A stretch of 64,000 nucleotides of DNA from Peteryoungia ipomoeae (GTDB taxonomy: Bacteria; Pseudomonadota; Alphaproteobacteria; Rhizobiales; Rhizobiaceae): NCBI RefSeq assembly GCF_004912165.1, contig NZ_STGV01000002.1, positions 186,001 to 250,000 on the forward strand, in the 5' to 3' direction. The notes beneath the pieces were generated by a model, which was not told where the DNA came from, did no database searches, and worked only from the letters and a program-made list of their open reading frames with translations. Below, piece by piece: positions 1 through 11,647 of this stretch (position 1 is its first letter; the number at the start of each line of letters is the position of its first letter). The translations under genes were made by a program, and so were the position numbers.

Positions 1-737
1 CGATCGTTCCGCGCGCGCCGGGCCTCGTCGGCAAGGCCGAAAGCTTCGTCGTCACGCGCGGCGTCAGATCCGGGTGATAGAGGCCCATATCCGGATAGTC
101 GACGGGATCGCCGATGGTGACCTGGCCTTGAAGCCCCTTGCGCTCGCCCTTGGCGTATTTGCCAACCAACAGGCGCACCATGTTGGCGATGTTCTCGTCC
201 GAGGCGGCGATGCGGTATTGCAGCGTCAGGAAGTAGTTCCGCACGTCCTGTGCGGTGCCGGGAATGAAACGCAGCAACTGCGGCAGGCGGCGCAGCATGG
301 CAAGCTGGCGCTCGCCGGCGGTGCGGCCATTGTCCTTGCCATCGCGCGAGCTTTTTCCGCGCAGCTTCTTCAAGAGTGCGAGTGGGCCTTTCTGCTCCTC
401 GCTCATCTTGAAGCGGCCCATGGTGGTGTATTTCATGATCGTGCCAGCCGACATGCAGCAGACCATGGCATCGCAATCGCGGTGCCGGGCCTCGATGACA
501 TCGGCAATGGCGCGCACATGTTCCTCGACGAAAATCATCGAGACGATGATGATATCACCCGCCATGATCGCCGCGCGGCAGGCTTCGAGACTTTGCGGAT
601 TCTCGTTCCAGTCGGTCGCCGCATGGACGGAGAGCGTCAGCCCAGGCAGATCCTGGCCAAGTCTGCGGCGCGCGTCATCGACGGCGGCGATGATGTGATT
701 GTCGAGCGTGACCAACACCACCCGGACCGGGGTGCTG

Positions 738-766
<29 letters not shown>
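1..766 (-). CDS. bchH: Magnesium chelatase subunit H, 5' part (cut by window edge)
   Basis: The first 255 codons of BchH, the large subunit that binds protoporphyrin IX and with BchI/BchD inserts Mg2+ at the entry to bacteriochlorophyll synthesis. The protein opens [20 protein letters not shown] and continues with the N-terminal features of this roughly 1200-residue family ([19 protein letters not shown]). There are two adjacent ATGs, at 766 and 763, both inside the last codons of bchB, so the genes overlap by about 26-29 bp and are probably translationally coupled. A GGAG lies just upstream. The order bchF-N-B-H is the classic photosynthesis-cluster order, so bchL and bchM are expected to the left. 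The 3' end is outside the window. Confidence 0.93.
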
Positions 767-4122
<3,356 letters not shown>

Positions 4123-4172
4123 GGCGATCATCCCTTCTCCCATCCCTCCCAGAGGAAATCGGGATTGGCCAA

Positions 4173-4202
4173 AGACTACGCCCGCCACGGCCGAAGTGTC
4201 AA
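4173..4202 (-). promoter_or_regulatory. Predicted bchF promoter
   Basis: Read leftward, a perfect -35 TTGACA (4202-4197) is followed after 18 nt by TAGTCT (4178-4173), a fair -10. The -35 lies inside the proximal PpsR-like site, so bound repressor would block RNA polymerase. The predicted transcript starts near 4166, giving a leader of about 40 nt before ATG 4122. Confidence 0.5.
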
Positions 4203-4230
4203 CTTCGATTGACGTATATTTTGATTTACA
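4197..4230. promoter_or_regulatory. Two overlapping PpsR/CrtJ-like operators between bchF and ppaA
   Basis: The PpsR/CrtJ consensus is TGT-N12-ACA. Here 4197-4214 reads TGT-N12-ACG with TGTCAA/TTGACG arms, and 4213-4230 reads CGT-N12-ACA. Each differs from consensus by one half-site base, and they overlap by 2 bp. They sit between divergent bchF and ppaA and could control both. On the + strand the TTGACG at 4209-4214 could also act as a -35 for ppaA. Confidence 0.55.
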
Positions 4231-4338
4231 GAAATGAAATGAGGGTTCATGCTGTCAATGCTCGTCTGAAGGGATGGCTGCCGTCCCCATGCTGACGCCG
4301 CATGAGATCGTTTTCGCGGAAGAGGGGCGCGGTGCGGT

Positions 4339-5292
4339 ATGATGGATGGATCGCTTCGAGACGCACAGGACAGGCCAGACAGACCGAATAGTTTGAACTC
4401 TGCGAGCCTGAACCCTTTGATAAAGCTTGCCGCAGAAGGAAAGAGGGCATACCTAACCCGTAGCGACGGGGAAACGCTCCGTCGCCTTATTGAGGGAACG
4501 GTGGCTTCTATGACCGCCGAGAAGCTATCGACGCGTTACGACCGAGGTCTGGAGCATGATCGTCTTTATGAAAAGGCGCTCACGGACTTTCGATCCCTGC
4601 TGCTTAACCCTCGCACCCGGCTGGCGTCGCTTCTCGCCTTTCTCGAACACCAGCTGCCACAGGGACGCCCTCGCTATGTGCAGGTCCTCTTTCTCGAGAC
4701 CACAGCCCGGTTGCTGGGGCGAGACTGGGTCGACGACAGCTGTGACTTCATCGATGTCACGATCGCCACGGCGCGGCTGCAGGAAATGGCGACCTGTCTT
4801 TCGGACAGGTTTCGTGAGCCCCCCTGCGGTCCTCAGGCACCCAATGCGCTGATCCTGACGCCGAAGGGCGAGCAGCATACGCTGATGCCCCATCTGATCG
4901 GTCTGCTGTTCGACAGTCTGCGCTGGTCAAGTCAGGTCCTGGACGGCCATGCGACGAAAACCCGCCTGCTGTCGCGCGCCGTGGATGCGGCCGATATTGT
5001 TTGTATAGGCTGGAGCAATATCCGCCTCGCGGGCGAATTCAAAACGCTGGTGCAGGATGTGCGCAAGTTGCGCTCTCCGCACAAACTACCCCTGGTTGTC
5101 GGCGGCGCAGCAGCCCTGGAGTCCGTTGATTTTCTTGTAGGTTTGGGGATTGACTGCATATGCGACAGCGTTTACTCCGCCGTCAGGATCTGCGACAGTT
5201 ACTATGAATTAGAGAGAATCAGCCGCCAGGCGCATGCCTCCGGCCGAACGGCAGTGGTTACACCCAGCGGAATCGATTGGCTCACTCCATGA
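4339..5292 (+). CDS. ppaA: PpaA/AerR-type cobalamin-binding (SCHIC) regulator
   Basis: A 317-aa homologue of PpaA/AerR, the corrinoid-binding partner that modulates PpsR/CrtJ in purple bacteria. The C-terminal half (about 167-300) is a B12-binding/SCHIC fold without the classical DxHxxG motif. Instead it has PKGEQHTL with His180, matching the cobalamin-ligating His region of AerR. The N-terminal half is helical. Two ATGs (4339, 4342) follow a weak GAGGGG. The gene overlaps ppsR by an ATGA, which supports a PpaA-PpsR functional pair, and its place between bchF and ppsR is the conserved one. The ligand (B12 versus heme) is inferred, not shown. Confidence 0.88.
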   Translation: MMDGSLRDAQDRPDRPNSLNSASLNPLIKLAAEGKRAYLTRSDGETLRRLIEGTVASMTAEKLSTRYDRGLEHDRLYEKALTDFRSLLLNPRTRLASLLAFLEHQLPQGRPRYVQVLFLETTARLLGRDWVDDSCDFIDVTIATARLQEMATCLSDRFREPPCGPQAPNALILTPKGEQHTLMPHLIGLLFDSLRWSSQVLDGHATKTRLLSRAVDAADIVCIGWSNIRLAGEFKTLVQDVRKLRSPHKLPLVVGGAAALESVDFLVGLGIDCICDSVYSAVRICDSYYELERISRQAHASGRTAVVTPSGIDWLTP

Positions 5293-6740
5293 AGCCCCTG
5301 AACGGTCATAGCGGCACGGATGGCTTCGCGGTCGCAGACAGCCTTCTCAAGACCCTCGACCCGGTTTCGATCGGTTCGCTGGTGAGCCTTGGCGTCGATG
5401 TCGTATTGCTCATCGACAGCAACGAGATTATCTCGCATATCCATCTCGCAGGCAAGGACCTGGACGATTACGGCCTGAGCAAGATGGTCGGAAAGCGGCT
5501 TCACGACTGCGTGACGGTCGAGTCCGTGCCGAAAATCGCGTCGATGCTGAGCGCAGACAGCCACCATCATCCCGCCCGCGGTTACCAGGTCAATCACAAA
5601 TGCAGCGGCAAGCCGGACCTCCCGGTCGTCTATTCCGCCTATAACGCCAAGGACTTCGGCTACACGATCGTCGTCGGCCGTGAACTTCGCCAGCAGATGA
5701 TGGATCAGCAACGGCTGGTCCAGACCCAGATGGAACTGGAAGCGGACTACCGGGAACTCAAGGAAGCCGAGACCCGCTATCGCACAGCCTTCAAGGTCGC
5801 GACCGTCGCCTATGTGATGCTGGACGGGGAACGCCGCACCATTCTCGATGCCAATCCTGCCGCCAGCACGCTCATGTCATCGACCGGAGCGCCGCTTTCG
5901 GGAAAGTCCATTCGGGATCTGTTTGCAAAGACTGATCGTGACCGGATTGGCGATGCCATCAGCGAGGCCCGCCACAGCCCCAATCCGGTTCATGTCGACG
6001 GCGCGACGAGCGCGAAGGGGCAGCCTGTCTCGTTGACAATCCGCGCCTATCGGGAAAACGGCATCACCAATGTCCTGCTGGCCCTCTGGCCTGCCGATCA
6101 GGATCAGGAAAGCAGACGCCAGCGCGAAGAAAAACCGGTCGGTGGATCGACGCTCGATATCGCCGACTTGCCTGAAGCCGTGGTCCAGACAGACGCAGAA
6201 GGCATTGTGCTTAAAGCAAACACCCTGTTTCTCGATCTCATTCACGCACCGTCGTTAAGTCAGGTTCTCGGCCGCGACATTGCCGCGTGGTTCTCAAATG
6301 CTTCCATCGATATGCGGGTTCTGTATGCGCGGTTGCTGGACGAACCCTTTGTTCGCGGCTTCACATCGACCCTGACCGATAATCTTCTCAGCGAGAGCGC
6401 GGTCAGCATTTCCGCGCGTCGCAACGCCGCAAACGAAACGATCCAGCTGATCGTCCTTCCGCAGCCGGCAGGGAATGATCGCCTGACCATCCCATCACCC
6501 GGCACCTCTGAGCATCCGGAGGGGTTTTCGGCATTGGTAGGCAAGGTTCCCTTGAAGGACCTGATCCGTGAATCGTTGGATGTCATCGAGAAGATCTGCA
6601 TTGAGGCAGCGCTCGACCAGACCAATAACAACCGTGCTTACGCCGCCGAAATCCTCGGACTGTCGCGCCAGAGCCTCTACATCAAACTGCGGCGCTACGG
6701 ACTGGAAGACTACCGGACAAGCAGCGAGCGTCGTTCGTAG
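5289..6740 (+). CDS. ppsR: PpsR/CrtJ photosynthesis-gene repressor
   Basis: PpsR is the redox-responsive repressor/activator of bacteriochlorophyll and light-harvesting genes. It has an N-terminal domain (about 20-130), a central PAS region (about 160-270), a second PAS (about 290-395) and a C-terminal Fis-type helix-turn-helix (about 420-475, ending LGLSRQSLYIKLRRYGL). I prefer ATG 5289, which overlaps the ppaA stop in an ATGA and gives 483 aa. A TTG at 5277 is the alternative. The HTH cysteine (Cys437, equivalent to Cys424 of R. sphaeroides) is present. No cysteine occurs between residues 106 and 436, so the Cys251 equivalent is missing. Confidence 0.93.
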   Translation: MKPLNGHSGTDGFAVADSLLKTLDPVSIGSLVSLGVDVVLLIDSNEIISHIHLAGKDLDDYGLSKMVGKRLHDCVTVESVPKIASMLSADSHHHPARGYQVNHKCSGKPDLPVVYSAYNAKDFGYTIVVGRELRQQMMDQQRLVQTQMELEADYRELKEAETRYRTAFKVATVAYVMLDGERRTILDANPAASTLMSSTGAPLSGKSIRDLFAKTDRDRIGDAISEARHSPNPVHVDGATSAKGQPVSLTIRAYRENGITNVLLALWPADQDQESRRQREEKPVGGSTLDIADLPEAVVQTDAEGIVLKANTLFLDLIHAPSLSQVLGRDIAAWFSNASIDMRVLYARLLDEPFVRGFTSTLTDNLLSESAVSISARRNAANETIQLIVLPQPAGNDRLTIPSPGTSEHPEGFSALVGKVPLKDLIRESLDVIEKICIEAALDQTNNNRAYAAEILGLSRQSLYIKLRRYGLEDYRTSSERRS

Positions 6741-6753
6741 CAGACAAACCATG

Positions 6754-6771
6754 TGTCAATTTATGTTGACA
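6754..6771. promoter_or_regulatory. Perfect PpsR/CrtJ operator upstream of bchG
   Basis: TGTCAATTTATGTTGACA is an exact TGT-N12-ACA with a six-base inverted repeat (TGTCAA/TTGACA). It lies 30 bp upstream of the bchG ATG and directly after ppsR, so PpsR probably controls the bchG-bch2-bchP operon from here. Confidence 0.8.
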
Positions 6772-6794
6772 CTCTGGTGGGTGAGGCATAGCCT
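6766..6794 (+). promoter_or_regulatory. Predicted bchG promoter overlapping the PpsR site
   Basis: The right arm of the operator is a consensus -35 (TTGACA, 6766-6771). After 17 nt comes TAGCCT (6789-6794). Initiation 6-8 nt downstream would fall at 6800-6802, on or next to the bchG ATG at 6801. No Shine-Dalgarno is visible before that ATG, so the message may be leaderless. Confidence 0.45.
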
Positions 6795-6800
6795 CTCCGC

Positions 6801-7724
6801 ATGGCCCAGATCCCTTCCCACGTCCCGGCAAGCTCTCCTCCGTCTCTCTCGGCGGTGGTTGAACTGTTGAAGCCGATCACATGGTTTCCGCCGATGTGGG
6901 CCTATGCCTGCGGCGCTATCGCCTCGGGTGCCAGCCTTGGTGATCGCTGGCTGCCGATCCTGCTCGGCATCCTCCTGGCCGGCCCCCTGCTCTGCGGCAC
7001 GAGCCAGGCGGTCAACGACTGGTATGACCGTCATGTCGACGCGATCAATGAGCCGCATCGGGTTATTCCGTCCGGACGAATGCCTGGCCACTGGGGTCTG
7101 GTGGTTGCGGTAGCCATGTCGCTTCTGTCGATGGCAATCGCCGCTTTGCTCGGTCCACTGGTGTTTGCGGCAGCAGCGCTCGGGCTTGCTCTGGCATGGG
7201 GCTACAGTGCGCCGCCCTTCCGCTTCAAGCGCAATGGCTGGATTGGAAACGGGGTCGTCGGCCTCAGCTACGAAACACTGCCCTGGATCACGGCGGCGGC
7301 GGCAGCGCTTGGAGGCACACCATCCTCGACAAACCTCGGGATGGCTCTGTTTTACGGCGTCGGCGCCCATGGCATTCTGACCCTTAACGATTTCAAGTCG
7401 ATCCGTGGTGATCGTGAGATGGGGATCAACACCCTGCCCGTCCTGCACGGACCGCAAAACGCAGCCCGCATTGCCTGTGCAATCATGGCGGTCGCGCAAG
7501 TGGGCATCGTTGTCCTTCTCATTCAGGCAGGGCTTGCCGCGGGCGCAGTTCTGGTTGGGCTAAGCCTAGCGCTCCAGGCGCTGTGCATGATCCGCTTCCT
7601 GGGCGACCCGGAAGCAAAGGCCGTGTGGTATTCGGCGGCAGGCGTCGGCCTCTATGTGACCGGCATGATGGCGGCGGCGATTGCCATGCGCACCTCTCCA
7701 CCTTCCGCAGCCTTGTTCGGATAG
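6801..7724 (+). CDS. bchG: Bacteriochlorophyll synthase (geranylgeranyl/phytyl transferase)
   Basis: BchG (307 aa) is a polytopic UbiA-family prenyltransferase. It esterifies bacteriochlorophyllide a with geranylgeranyl or phytyl diphosphate in the cytoplasmic membrane. The diphosphate/Mg-binding motif NDWYDRHVDAINEPHRVIPS is at about 72-91, and a second Asp-rich loop (LTLNDFKSIRGDREMGINTLP) is near 195-215. There are about eight to nine hydrophobic segments. It is first in an operon with bch2 (9-bp gap) and bchP, so the enzyme, a chlorophyll carrier and the tail reductase are co-expressed. Confidence 0.96.
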   Translation: MAQIPSHVPASSPPSLSAVVELLKPITWFPPMWAYACGAIASGASLGDRWLPILLGILLAGPLLCGTSQAVNDWYDRHVDAINEPHRVIPSGRMPGHWGLVVAVAMSLLSMAIAALLGPLVFAAAALGLALAWGYSAPPFRFKRNGWIGNGVVGLSYETLPWITAAAAALGGTPSSTNLGMALFYGVGAHGILTLNDFKSIRGDREMGINTLPVLHGPQNAARIACAIMAVAQVGIVVLLIQAGLAAGAVLVGLSLALQALCMIRFLGDPEAKAVWYSAAGVGLYVTGMMAAAIAMRTSPPSAALFG

Positions 7725-7733
7725 GAGGGAAGA

Positions 7734-9101
7734 ATGACCCGGCCAGCCTCCCGATCCATCAAGGGTTTCGCCTCGGACAGAGCTGGGCTGGGCTGGCTGG
7801 AGATTGCAAGGCTCGGTCTGGTTCAGGCAGCTCTGGGCGCGATTGTGGTTCTCACCACATCCACGCTGAACCGCGTCATGATCGTCGAACTTGGCCTTGC
7901 CGCCGTCATTCCCGGCCTGCTGGTCGGCCTGCATTACGGCATTCAGATAACCCGCCCGGTCTGGGGGCACAAGTCGGACACGGGGCGCTCCCGAAGCCTC
8001 TGGATCATTGGTGGCCTCGCATTGCTTGCCTGTGCCGGAACGGGTGCGGCCGCAACCACACTGCTGTTTGAGCAGTCCTTTGCCGCCGGGATTTCAGCCG
8101 CCGTCATCGCCTATGTCTTTATTGGCATCGGGATCGGGGCGTCGGGCACCTCGCTGCTGGCACTGATCGCGATGAAGACCGCCGTCGAGCGGCGGGCGGC
8201 GGCGGCAACCATAACCTGGATGCTGATGATCGTCGGGATTATCGTCACATCAATCCTGGTCGGACTTCACCTCGATCCCTATTCGCATGAGCGTCTGATT
8301 GCCATAACGGCAACAACCGGTCTCGTCGCCTGCCTGATCGGGCTGATGGCTGTGACAGGCATCGAGGCGAAACCGTCGGTGGATGCGCCATCCACCCGGT
8401 CGACCGCCATCCCTTTCCAGACAAGCCTGCGCGATGTTCTCGACGACCGGGAGGCGCGCCTCTTCACCCTCTTCATCTTTCTGTCGATGCTGTCTTTCGC
8501 AACGCAGGATCTGATCCTCGAGCCCTTTGCCGGCATCCTCTTTGCCATGACGCCGGGCGAAACCACGGGGCTTTCGGGAACCCAGCATGTCGGCGTGCTC
8601 ATCGGAATGATCCTGGTCGGCGTATCAGGCACCTTTTTCGGTCGCCGCAATCCGGAGCTGTCGCGCCAGTTTATCATCTGGGGGTGCCTTGGCTCCGCCA
8701 TCGCCCTTGCAGCCCTTGCCGTATCAACGCAGTTTGCGCCGCACTGGCCGCTGAGCCTGACGATCGTCCTGCTTGGCATGGCCAATGGCGCTTTCGCGGT
8801 GGCTGCCGTCGGTACGATGATGATCCTCGCCGGACGCGGTCGCCTGTCGAATTACGGGATGCGCATGGGCATATGGGGTGCTGCCCAAGCCATCGCGTTC
8901 GGGCTTGGCGGCGTGCTTGGAACGGTTGCCCTCGATCTCGGTCGCTGGCTGAGCGCCGATGATGCAACCGCCTTTGCCGGTGTGTTTTTTATCGAGGCGA
9001 GCCTGTTCCTTGTTTCGGCGCTGGTTGCCACCCGCATCAGCCGGCACCCGCAACATGCACCGCAGACAGCGTCCGACAAGGCCTTGGTGACTGGAGAGTG
9101 A
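7734..9101 (+). CDS. bch2: BCD-family (PucC/LhaA-like) chlorophyll carrier, Bch2/Orf428
   Basis: A 455-aa, roughly 12-helix member of the bacteriochlorophyll delivery family of the major facilitator superfamily (PucC, LhaA, Bch2/Orf428). The N-terminal phrase LEIARLGLVQAALGAIVVLTTSTLNRVMIVELGL and the loop VWGHKSDTGRSR are typical. Members help deliver (bacterio)chlorophyll to light-harvesting or reaction-centre proteins. A strong AGGAGGGA precedes ATG 7734. Its place between bchG and bchP identifies it as the Bch2 branch rather than PucC or LhaA. Whether it transports pigment or assists assembly is not settled by sequence. Confidence 0.9.
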   Translation: MTRPASRSIKGFASDRAGLGWLEIARLGLVQAALGAIVVLTTSTLNRVMIVELGLAAVIPGLLVGLHYGIQITRPVWGHKSDTGRSRSLWIIGGLALLACAGTGAAATTLLFEQSFAAGISAAVIAYVFIGIGIGASGTSLLALIAMKTAVERRAAAATITWMLMIVGIIVTSILVGLHLDPYSHERLIAITATTGLVACLIGLMAVTGIEAKPSVDAPSTRSTAIPFQTSLRDVLDDREARLFTLFIFLSMLSFATQDLILEPFAGILFAMTPGETTGLSGTQHVGVLIGMILVGVSGTFFGRRNPELSRQFIIWGCLGSAIALAALAVSTQFAPHWPLSLTIVLLGMANGAFAVAAVGTMMILAGRGRLSNYGMRMGIWGAAQAIAFGLGGVLGTVALDLGRWLSADDATAFAGVFFIEASLFLVSALVATRISRHPQHAPQTASDKALVTGE

Positions 9102-9134
9102 AGCCCACGCCCGCAACCCGAACGGGAGACACGC

Positions 9135-10340
9135 ATGCGCAAGACCTATGATGTCGCCGTCATCGGCGGCGGCCCTTGCGGCGCCATCGCAGCCGAACGG
9201 CTGGCGCATATGGGCCATAGCGTGGTTCTCGTCGACCCTGAAAACCGGATCAAACCGTGCGGTGGTGCCATTCCATCGCGGGCACTTGCTGATTTCGCCA
9301 TTGATGAGAGCCAACTGGTGGCACGCGCAAACGCTGCCCGCATCATTGCGCCCTCCGGTCGCAGCGTCGAGATGACAATCGGCGAGATCGGCTATGTCGG
9401 CATGGTCGACCGCGCGCACTTCGACCCCTATTTGCGCCGGCGCGCCGCGCAGGCCGGTGCAGAAAGGCTGGTGGCGAAACTTGAGGCAATTACCGAAGAC
9501 CACGATGGCCACCTTGAACTGACGCTTGCAGCGACGTCCGCGTCGGAGCGCACCGAGCCCATTTGCATCACGGCCCGTCGCGTCATCGGCGCCGACGGCG
9601 CCAATTCCGCCGTTCGCCGGCTGATGTTTCCAGCCGCGCGCAAGCCGCCTTACGTCTTTGCCTATCACGAAATCGTCGAGAGCCCTGATGCTGCCGGGCC
9701 GCAGGACTTCCGCCCGGATCGCTGCGATGTCGTTTATGACGGACGCATCTCGCCCGATTTTTACGGCTGGGTCTTCCCGCATGGAGGGCAGACCAGCATC
9801 GGCACAGGCTCCGCCGTCAAGGGGCATAATCTGCGCGCGGCAACGGCGGCCCTCAAACAGTCCGCGGGCCTTAGCGATTGCCGCGTCATCCGGCGCGAGG
9901 GAGCCCCCTTGCCGCTGAAGCCGATGCGGCGCTGGGACAATGGCCGCAATGCTCTCCTCGTCGGCGATGCTGCGGGAACGGTCGCGCCTTCCTCCGGTGA
10001 AGGCATTTATTATGCCATGCTTTGCGGCCGGCTTGCGGCTGAAGCCATGCAGCAATCCTTGCTGCAAGGGAGCGGCAAACCCCTTGCCTCCGCACGCCGG
10101 AGCTTCATGCGCGCGCATGGGCGGGTGTTCCTCATCCTGCGCATCATGCAGCTGGTCTGGTATCGCAACGACAGGCTGCGCGAAAAGTTCGTGGCCATGT
10201 GTGCCGATCCGGATGTTCAGCGTTTGACCTGGGAATCCTATCTGGAAAAGAAAATCGTGCGGCGCGATCCCCTCGCGCATCTGCGCGTGTTCGCCAAGGA
10301 TCTTGCGCAGCTCTTCGGCATTCCGGCAGGGCAAAGATGA
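9135..10340 (+). CDS. bchP: Geranylgeranyl diphosphate/bacteriochlorophyll reductase
   Basis: BchP (401 aa) reduces the geranylgeranyl tail of bacteriochlorophyll to phytyl in three NADPH-dependent steps. An N-terminal Rossmann FAD-binding motif VAVIGGGPCGAIAAERLA is at about 7-24. It is followed by KPCGGAIPSRAL, the conserved geranylgeranyl-reductase signature, and the second FAD motif LLVGDAAGTVAPSSGEGIYYAM at about 273-294. GGGAGA precedes ATG 9135. The gene ends in an ATGA overlap with the following small membrane protein. Length and motifs are complete. Confidence 0.96.
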   Translation: MRKTYDVAVIGGGPCGAIAAERLAHMGHSVVLVDPENRIKPCGGAIPSRALADFAIDESQLVARANAARIIAPSGRSVEMTIGEIGYVGMVDRAHFDPYLRRRAAQAGAERLVAKLEAITEDHDGHLELTLAATSASERTEPICITARRVIGADGANSAVRRLMFPAARKPPYVFAYHEIVESPDAAGPQDFRPDRCDVVYDGRISPDFYGWVFPHGGQTSIGTGSAVKGHNLRAATAALKQSAGLSDCRVIRREGAPLPLKPMRRWDNGRNALLVGDAAGTVAPSSGEGIYYAMLCGRLAAEAMQQSLLQGSGKPLASARRSFMRAHGRVFLILRIMQLVWYRNDRLREKFVAMCADPDVQRLTWESYLEKKIVRRDPLAHLRVFAKDLAQLFGIPAGQR

Positions 10341-10639
10341 TGGAGGTGCTGGCAACCCTCTTTGACACGGGCTGGATCAGCGCCATCGCGGTTCTGGTTC
10401 TTTGGGCGGTCACGCTCACCGTGTCGCAGCGATCTCATCTCCCCTGGAAGACGCTCAAGACGCTGATGGCAAACGCGGTGTCGGGCACCGCGCTGCTTGT
10501 GGCCTTCGGCTTGGCGCTGCGCGGTGCGCCTCCCTTTCTCCTTGCATCGCTCCTGGCAATCGCGCTTGTCGCCTTTCTCGTGGATTTGCGCGCCAGACTG
10601 GCCTGTCAGGCTTCCGGATTGAGGCGGCGAACGGAATGA
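10337..10639 (+). CDS. Small membrane protein coupled to bchP, function unknown
   Basis: A 100-residue protein starting at ATG 10337 (or 10340) in the bchP stop codon. About three hydrophobic segments (12-29, 43-61, 66-84) end in a basic tail (LRRRTE). The four-base overlap with bchP argues for co-translation and a membrane role linked to pigment synthesis or assembly. I do not recognise a family. Its last 34 bp overlap the end of convergent tspO. Confidence 0.6.
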   Translation: MMEVLATLFDTGWISAIAVLVLWAVTLTVSQRSHLPWKTLKTLMANAVSGTALLVAFGLALRGAPPFLLASLLAIALVAFLVDLRARLACQASGLRRRTE

Positions 10640-11052
10640 TTGAGGCCGGCTGCGGCACTGACCCAAAGCAGATATGGCAGGAAGAGCAGAGCGGCGACGG
10701 GCACCACCGTCCAGGTCGTCAGGATGAAAGCCGCTATTGCCAACCAGAGTATGGCGACATCGACCAGCGCCAGATCCATGCGGCGCTGCCCGAAGAAGAA
10801 GTAGGACCACAGGGCATTGGCCACCAACTGCAGCCCCCAGAGCGCCATCGGCAGCGACCAGCCGAGCTGCGTCCAAACCAGCCAGCCGGCATAGCCGATC
10901 ATGACGTACAGCATCGACCACACCACCGGGAAGGCCCATTTTGGTGGCGTCCAGGCAGGCTTGCGCAGGCCCTCATACCAGGTGCCGGGTTTGAAGAGGG
11001 CGCCACTCGACGCCGCGGCAAGCACCAGAACAAGAAAGACGATGGCAGCCAT
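10606..11052 (-). CDS. tspO: TspO/MBR tryptophan-rich sensory protein
   Basis: A 148-aa TspO (translocator protein/benzodiazepine-receptor family) with five membrane helices. The signature WTPPKWAFPVVWSMLYVMIGYAGWLVW is near 30-56, with NALWSYFFF further on. In Rhodobacter sphaeroides TspO sits in the outer membrane, binds tetrapyrroles and down-regulates photosynthesis genes in response to oxygen. Its location at the cluster edge fits that role here. ATG 11052 is the natural start. Upstream in-frame codons exist but do not look like protein. It converges on the small bchP-linked gene. Confidence 0.92.
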   Translation of the reverse strand: MAAIVFLVLVLAAASSGALFKPGTWYEGLRKPAWTPPKWAFPVVWSMLYVMIGYAGWLVWTQLGWSLPMALWGLQLVANALWSYFFFGQRRMDLALVDVAILWLAIAAFILTTWTVVPVAALLFLPYLLWVSAAAGLNHSVRRLNPEA

Positions 11053-11222
11053 GATCCGAATCCCGGTTTGTTGTCGTATACTATGACGTTGAAGGCCCGC
11101 GTTCCGTTCCGTCGAGAGAGGACCGCCACCTCGGGCACGCCATCCATTGGTCACTGCAGGATGGCTTATCGCATGCAAGCACCAGATACCATTTTCATCC
11201 GCGATGCCATGGGAGGATACAC

Positions 11223-11612
11223 ATGTCGAGGATAATTGCAGCAGCATGCACACTTGCAGCACTTTCGCTGTCCAGCGCCGCCTTTGCCCAGGAAGGGGAT
11301 GCGGCCGCCGGCGAAACCGTCTTCAAGAAGTGCGCGGCCTGTCACAATGTGAGTGACGCCAAACATAAGGTCGGACCATCGCTGCAAGGCGTCATCGGTC
11401 GGCAGCCGGGCACCGCCGAAGGCTTCAAATACTCCAAGCCCATGATGGATTTCGGCACAGGCAAGGTTTGGGACGACGCGCAGCTCACCGCCTATCTCGC
11501 CAACCCGCGCGGTGTCGTGAAAGGAACGCGCATGGCTTTCGCCGGATTGAAGGATCCCAAGGACGTCAGCAATGTCATCGCCTATCTGAAAACCTTCCCG
11601 GCAGCGCAGTAA
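11223..11612 (+). CDS. cycA: Periplasmic class I cytochrome c (c2/c550 type)
   Basis: A 129-aa precursor with a signal peptide ending AAFA|QEG (cleavage after about 22), giving a mature protein of about 107 aa. The heme site is CAACH (Cys37, Cys40, His41) and Met104 (GTRMAF) is the likely axial ligand. GPSLQGVIGR and the C-terminal NVIAYLKT helix are typical of cytochrome c2/c550. Such cytochromes carry electrons from the bc1 complex to the photosynthetic reaction centre or to oxidases. GGGAGGA precedes the ATG. The symbol is assigned by family. Other c550 paralogues could share these features. Confidence 0.8.
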   Translation: MSRIIAAACTLAALSLSSAAFAQEGDAAAGETVFKKCAACHNVSDAKHKVGPSLQGVIGRQPGTAEGFKYSKPMMDFGTGKVWDDAQLTAYLANPRGVVKGTRMAFAGLKDPKDVSNVIAYLKTFPAAQ

Positions 11613-11647
11613 CGGTCCATTCCTGCGGGGCATTCGGCCGAAAATCG

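Noticed and set aside
11053..11262. Longer TspO with a 70-residue N-terminal extension
   Set aside because: The extension would run into the cytochrome c start and is not membrane-like. The TspO fold starts at ATG 11052.
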